Below, in pieces: positions 30,058-33,041 of a stretch of 33,041 nt of DNA. The position numbers and the translations under genes are program-made. Under the pieces are notes generated by a model. The model saw only the letters and a list, made by a program, of their open reading frames with translations. It did not search any database and had not been told where the DNA came from. Source of the stretch: Selenomonadaceae bacterium (lineage in GTDB: Bacteria > Bacillota > Negativicutes > Selenomonadales > Selenomonadaceae). The stretch covers positions 1 through 33,041 of the forward strand of contig JALFBM010000042.1 of the NCBI GenBank assembly GCA_022773425.1, written 5' to 3'. Within the stretch, counting starts at the first letter, position 1. Every line of letters starts with the position of its first letter.

Positions 30058-31812
30058 ATGTTAAAGACGCTGACGGTTTGGAATTTCGCGCTGCTCGAGC
30101 ACGTACAGGTCGAGTTCGGCAGCGGACTGAATATCCTGACCGGTGAGACCGGTGCGGGGAAATCCATCCTGATCGATGCGCTAAGCGCCATGCTCGGCGC
30201 GCGCATTCCGTCGGATATGATCCGCACCGGCTGCGACTGGCTGCGCGTGGAGGCTGTGTTCACGCTGGACGACGAGGCGCTCGGTCTGCACGAGCTGCTG
30301 CACGGACAGGCCATCGACGACAGCGAGGGTATGCTGATCGTCACGCGGCAGGTCACGCGCGGCGGGCGCAGCATGGTCCTCGTCAACGGCTGCCATGTGA
30401 CCTTGGCCGTCCTGAAGCAGATCGGCGCGTTCCTCGTCGATATCCACGGTCAGCACGAGAATCTGGCGCTGCTCAAGGAGGAAAACCAGTTCCGTCTGCT
30501 CGACCAGTTCGATCCGGATCTTGTCGAGGCGCTCCACGCCTATCGGAAGGCGTACGACGATTGGCAGCAGAAGCAGCGCGCTTATGCGGAAAAGGAGCAG
30601 GCCTCCAGAGAGTACGCGCAGCGCCTCGACATGCTGCGCTGGCAGGACCGGGAGATTTCGGAGGCACAGCTGCAGCCGCAGGAGGATGAAAAACTCGAGA
30701 CGGAGATCCGAAAGCTCAGCCACGCGGAGAAAATCGCAGGTTATGTCGAGGACGCCTACGCGCTGTTGAACCGCGGAATGAAGGGCGGGGGCGGCGTGCT
30801 CGAGGCGCTTTCGCAGATCAAGAAGGACCTCGAGGATATGTCCCGCTACGACGATTCCCTCGCGAACGCCTGCAAGATGGTCGAGGAGTCGGAGATTTCC
30901 CTGCAGGAAGCGGCCTATGAGATCCGCGATTACGGCGATTCGATGGATTTCTCGCCGGAAAAGCTCGACAAACTGCAGCGCCGCATGGATACCATCGACA
31001 AATTGCGGCGGAAATACGGCGCGACGGTTTCCGATGTTCTCGCACATCAGGAAAAGGTGCAGCGTGAACTCGCGGATATCGAGAATTTCGACGACGATAT
31101 CGCCGCGCTCCGCGATGGCATCGAGCGGGCGCGGCAGGAGATGGCGCAGCGCGCGGCGGTGCTGACGGAAAAACGAAAAAAGACCGCGGCAGAGCTCGGC
31201 GGCGCCATCGGCAGGCAGATTACGGCGCTCGGCATGCCGAAGGCCCGCCTGCGCATCGCCATCGAGCCACGCGATACCTATACGCCGCGCGGCAGGGACA
31301 ATGTGACGATGGTTTTCTCGGCAAACCCCGGGGAGGCGGAAAAACCGCTCGCACGCGTGGCGTCGGGCGGCGAGCTCTCGCGCATCGCGCTCGCGATAAA
31401 GACCGTTGCGGCCTCGCGCGATTCCTCGGTGCCGAGCATGGTTTTCGACGAGATCGACACGGGCATCGGCGGGCGCACGGCACAGATGGTAGCCGAGCGC
31501 ATCGCGATGGTGGCCAGCTACAAGCAGGTGCTCTGCATCACGCATCTGCCGCAGATCGCCTGCATGGCCGATGTGCACCTGTATATCGCGAAAACGAGCA
31601 GCGCGGCGTCGACGCAGACCATCGTCCGCCCGCTTTCCGAGCGCGAGCAGGTGCGCGAAATCGCGCGCATGGCGTCCGGCGCCGACGCGACGACGGCCTC
31701 GATGGATAATGCGCGCGAGATGGTCCTGCATGCCAGACAGAAAAAAGCGCTGTTCCGTCAGCGGGCAGGGAAACCCAAACAGGAGGAAAAGCCGGAAACG
31801 GCGGAAACATAA
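30058..31812 (+). CDS. recN: DNA repair protein RecN
   Basis: A 584-residue SMC-like ATPase that acts early in double-strand break repair. Walker A GETGAGKS is at 29-36. Two coiled-coil arms run at about 155-380, separated by a short hinge. The ABC signature SGGELSRIAL lies near 436 and Walker B MVFDEIDTG near 461. The ATG at 30058 lies 9 nt after GGAGGTG; the GTG at 30046 is in that site and cannot be the start. It is 30 bp after argR. In Bacillus the next gene is spoIVB; here it is a Nudix gene. Confidence 0.96.
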   Translation: MLKTLTVWNFALLEHVQVEFGSGLNILTGETGAGKSILIDALSAMLGARIPSDMIRTGCDWLRVEAVFTLDDEALGLHELLHGQAIDDSEGMLIVTRQVTRGGRSMVLVNGCHVTLAVLKQIGAFLVDIHGQHENLALLKEENQFRLLDQFDPDLVEALHAYRKAYDDWQQKQRAYAEKEQASREYAQRLDMLRWQDREISEAQLQPQEDEKLETEIRKLSHAEKIAGYVEDAYALLNRGMKGGGGVLEALSQIKKDLEDMSRYDDSLANACKMVEESEISLQEAAYEIRDYGDSMDFSPEKLDKLQRRMDTIDKLRRKYGATVSDVLAHQEKVQRELADIENFDDDIAALRDGIERARQEMAQRAAVLTEKRKKTAAELGGAIGRQITALGMPKARLRIAIEPRDTYTPRGRDNVTMVFSANPGEAEKPLARVASGGELSRIALAIKTVAASRDSSVPSMVFDEIDTGIGGRTAQMVAERIAMVASYKQVLCITHLPQIACMADVHLYIAKTSSAASTQTIVRPLSEREQVREIARMASGADATTASMDNAREMVLHARQKKALFRQRAGKPKQEEKPETAET

Positions 31813-31829
31813 CAAAGGAGCACAGGAAA

Positions 31830-32390
31830 ATGGCTGAGAGCAACGAGAACGATAAAGATTTGGTGGAGAAGAAAATCAAGAGTGAAAAGATCTTCGACGG
31901 GACCTTGCTGCATGTGCGTCGGGATACCGCCCTCCTGCCGGATGGCAAGCAGGCGACCCGTGAGTGGATCGTGCACCCGGGCGCATCGGCGGTCTTGCCC
32001 CTGCTGCCGAATGGGGAGATTATCCTCGTCCGCCAGTATCGCTACCCGGTCGAATGCGTGACGCTGGAGATCCCGGCAGGCAAGCTCGACGCGCCGGACG
32101 AGGACCCGCTCGACTGCGCAAAACGCGAGCTCGCCGAGGAGACAGGCTATCACGCGGCGCATATCGAGAGGATGACGACAATCGCGACGACGGTCGGTTT
32201 CTCGAATGAGAAGATCCATATCTACCTGGCTGAGGGCCTTACGCCGGGCAGGCAGAGCCTCGACCCCGACGAATTCATTCACGTGGTCCGCGTCCCGCTC
32301 GACGAGGCCTGCGCGATGGTGCGGGACGGCCGCATCATCGATGCGAAGTCGATGGTCGCCATTTTGATGGCGGCGCAAAGCAAAAAATAA
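31830..32390 (+). CDS. Nudix hydrolase, ADP-ribose pyrophosphatase-like
   Basis: A 186-residue Nudix hydrolase. The box is GKLDAPDEDPLDCAKRE (84-100) and then LAEETG, with E100, E103 and E104 as metal ligands. It has one residue more between the Gly and first Glu than the textbook Gx5E. The upstream VRQYRYPVE and the proline-rich start of the box (EIPAGK) are typical of ADP-ribose/NDP-sugar pyrophosphatases such as NudF. It would cleave ADP-ribose to AMP and ribose 5-phosphate, a clean-up job. The substrate call is inference. AAAGGAG lies 9 nt before the ATG. Confidence 0.88.
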   Translation: MAESNENDKDLVEKKIKSEKIFDGTLLHVRRDTALLPDGKQATREWIVHPGASAVLPLLPNGEIILVRQYRYPVECVTLEIPAGKLDAPDEDPLDCAKRELAEETGYHAAHIERMTTIATTVGFSNEKIHIYLAEGLTPGRQSLDPDEFIHVVRVPLDEACAMVRDGRIIDAKSMVAILMAAQSKK

Positions 32391-32429
32391 CGCGGTAATC
32401 GGATTGGCAGATCGGAGGAATTTCAATCT

Positions 32430-33041
32430 ATGACCAACTACATTTTGCAACTGATTGCGGGGATTCCCGGCCTCATCATCGCGATGTCGGTTCATGAGTA
32501 CGCGCACGCGCGCATGGCCGTCGCTTTCGGCGATTTCACGCCGAAGATGATGGGCCGTCTGACGTTGAATCCGGCCGCGCATATCGATCCGATCGGCCTG
32601 ATCATGCTGCTGATCTGCCAGTTCGGGTGGGCAAAGCCGGTGATGATCAACCCGCGCAATTTTAAGGATCCGGCCCGCGACGATATCCTCGTTTCGCTCG
32701 CCGGCCCGCTGTCCAATCTGGTGACGGCGTTCCTGTTTTTGCTGCTCTTGCTGGTTCTGCGCACGCACGGTGTCCTTAGTAGCGGCACGCTTCTGGTCTT
32801 TACGCTGATCGTCGAGTACAACATCGGCTTTGCCATCTTCAATCTGATCCCGGTGCCGCCGCTCGACGGCTCGCATGTGCTCGTGCGCCTGCTGCCGCGG
32901 GATCTCGCCTATTCGTACGCGCGGCTCGAGCGCTATAGTTTCCTCATCCTCGTCGTGATGCTCATGACGCCGATCCTCAGCTATATCCTCGTGCCGCTCC
33001 GCGCGGTGATTTATCATCTGTTCTTTCAGATCCTCAGCCTG
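32430..33041 (+). CDS. Site-2 protease family (M50) membrane metalloprotease, 3' truncated by the window
   Basis: The 204 residues shown read openly to the last base of the window. The zinc motif HEYAH has H22, E23 and H26 in the first membrane segment, and NLIPVPPLDGSH near 138-149 supplies the third ligand, D146. At least four membrane spans are visible. This is the short YwhC-type subfamily without a PDZ domain; such proteins usually have about 200-230 residues, so little is missing. Its substrate is unknown; related intramembrane proteases cut anti-sigma factors or signal peptides. GGAGGAA precedes the ATG by 9 nt. Confidence 0.9.
   Translation, partial: MTNYILQLIAGIPGLIIAMSVHEYAHARMAVAFGDFTPKMMGRLTLNPAAHIDPIGLIMLLICQFGWAKPVMINPRNFKDPARDDILVSLAGPLSNLVTAFLFLLLLLVLRTHGVLSSGTLLVFTLIVEYNIGFAIFNLIPVPPLDGSHVLVRLLPRDLAYSYARLERYSFLILVVMLMTPILSYILVPLRAVIYHLFFQILSL

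Noticed and set aside
31758-33017. A 419-codon open frame on the - strand opposite the Nudix and M50 genes
   Set aside because: It is a composition shadow, rich in Arg, His, Asp and Gln, opposite genes with intact Nudix and HExxH motifs.
1-33041. CRISPR array, tRNA, rRNA, insertion sequence or prophage
   Set aside because: No regularly spaced repeats, cloverleaf-like segments, rRNA stretches, transposase core or phage genes were seen on reading the window; a dedicated tRNA or profile scan was not possible.

Overview
The window reads as a compact, about 60 % GC core-chromosome segment from a Gram-negative-staining Firmicute, most likely class Negativicutes (Selenomonas/Mitsuokella-like). This placement is inferred. 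The gene order is Firmicute (ireB-ruvX-DUF1292-mltG-trmR-U32; aroQ-pepP-efp; asp23-nusB-xseAB-ispA-dxs-tlyA-nadK-argR-recN), while the GC content is high and the sporulation genes found inside these clusters in Bacillus are missing. Every complete gene lies on the + strand. I see no tRNA, rRNA, CRISPR array, insertion sequence or prophage. The only hint of mobile DNA is the tail of an Rpn-type nuclease gene at the left edge.

Layout. 1-475: Rpn tail, inverted repeat and AT-rich spacer. 476-3349: a large single-gene FAD/Fe-S dehydrogenase of the D-lactate/glycolate/2-hydroxyglutarate class. 3420-3874: HU gene with a consensus promoter and terminator. 3882-6893: a membrane hybrid histidine kinase with two periplasmic solute-binding domains. 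6958-8999: ispH and rpsA, overlapping, with promoter and terminator. 9022-12428: a PDZ/radical-SAM/DUF512 protein, the GTPase Der and the acyltransferase PlsY. 12495-14504: dapB and asd (lysine/diaminopimelate and threonine/methionine branch). 14545-15680: ireB, ruvX and a DUF1292 protein. 15733-20705: mltG, trmR, a U32 tRNA hydroxylase, acylphosphatase, aroQ and an Xaa-Pro peptidase. 20689-21404: efp with its own promoter and terminator. 21593-23475: asp23, amaP, a DUF2273 protein and nusB. 23508-33041: xseA, xseB, ispA, dxs, tlyA, nadK, argR, recN, a Nudix hydrolase and a truncated M50 membrane protease.

How the genes connect. Three genes belong to one isoprenoid route: dxs and ispH (first and last MEP steps) and ispA (chain elongation). 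Translation is heavily represented: S1, EF-P, Der, TlyA, and the TrmR/U32 pair that together would make 5-methoxyuridine-type wobble bases. Cell-envelope genes include mltG, plsY, dapB/asd (diaminopimelate) and the Asp23/AmaP/DUF2273 module. DNA maintenance is served by HU, RuvX, XseAB and RecN.

Most genes are conserved housekeeping genes and I did not find a clearly new multi-gene system. The points most worth a second look are the radical-SAM DUF512 protein beside der, the hybrid kinase that ends at its receiver domain, the Cys/His cluster in the DUF1292 protein, the missing sporulation genes between efp and asp23, and several short dyads or alternative leader pairings near promoters. All functional calls come from reading motifs and gene order, without database searches.
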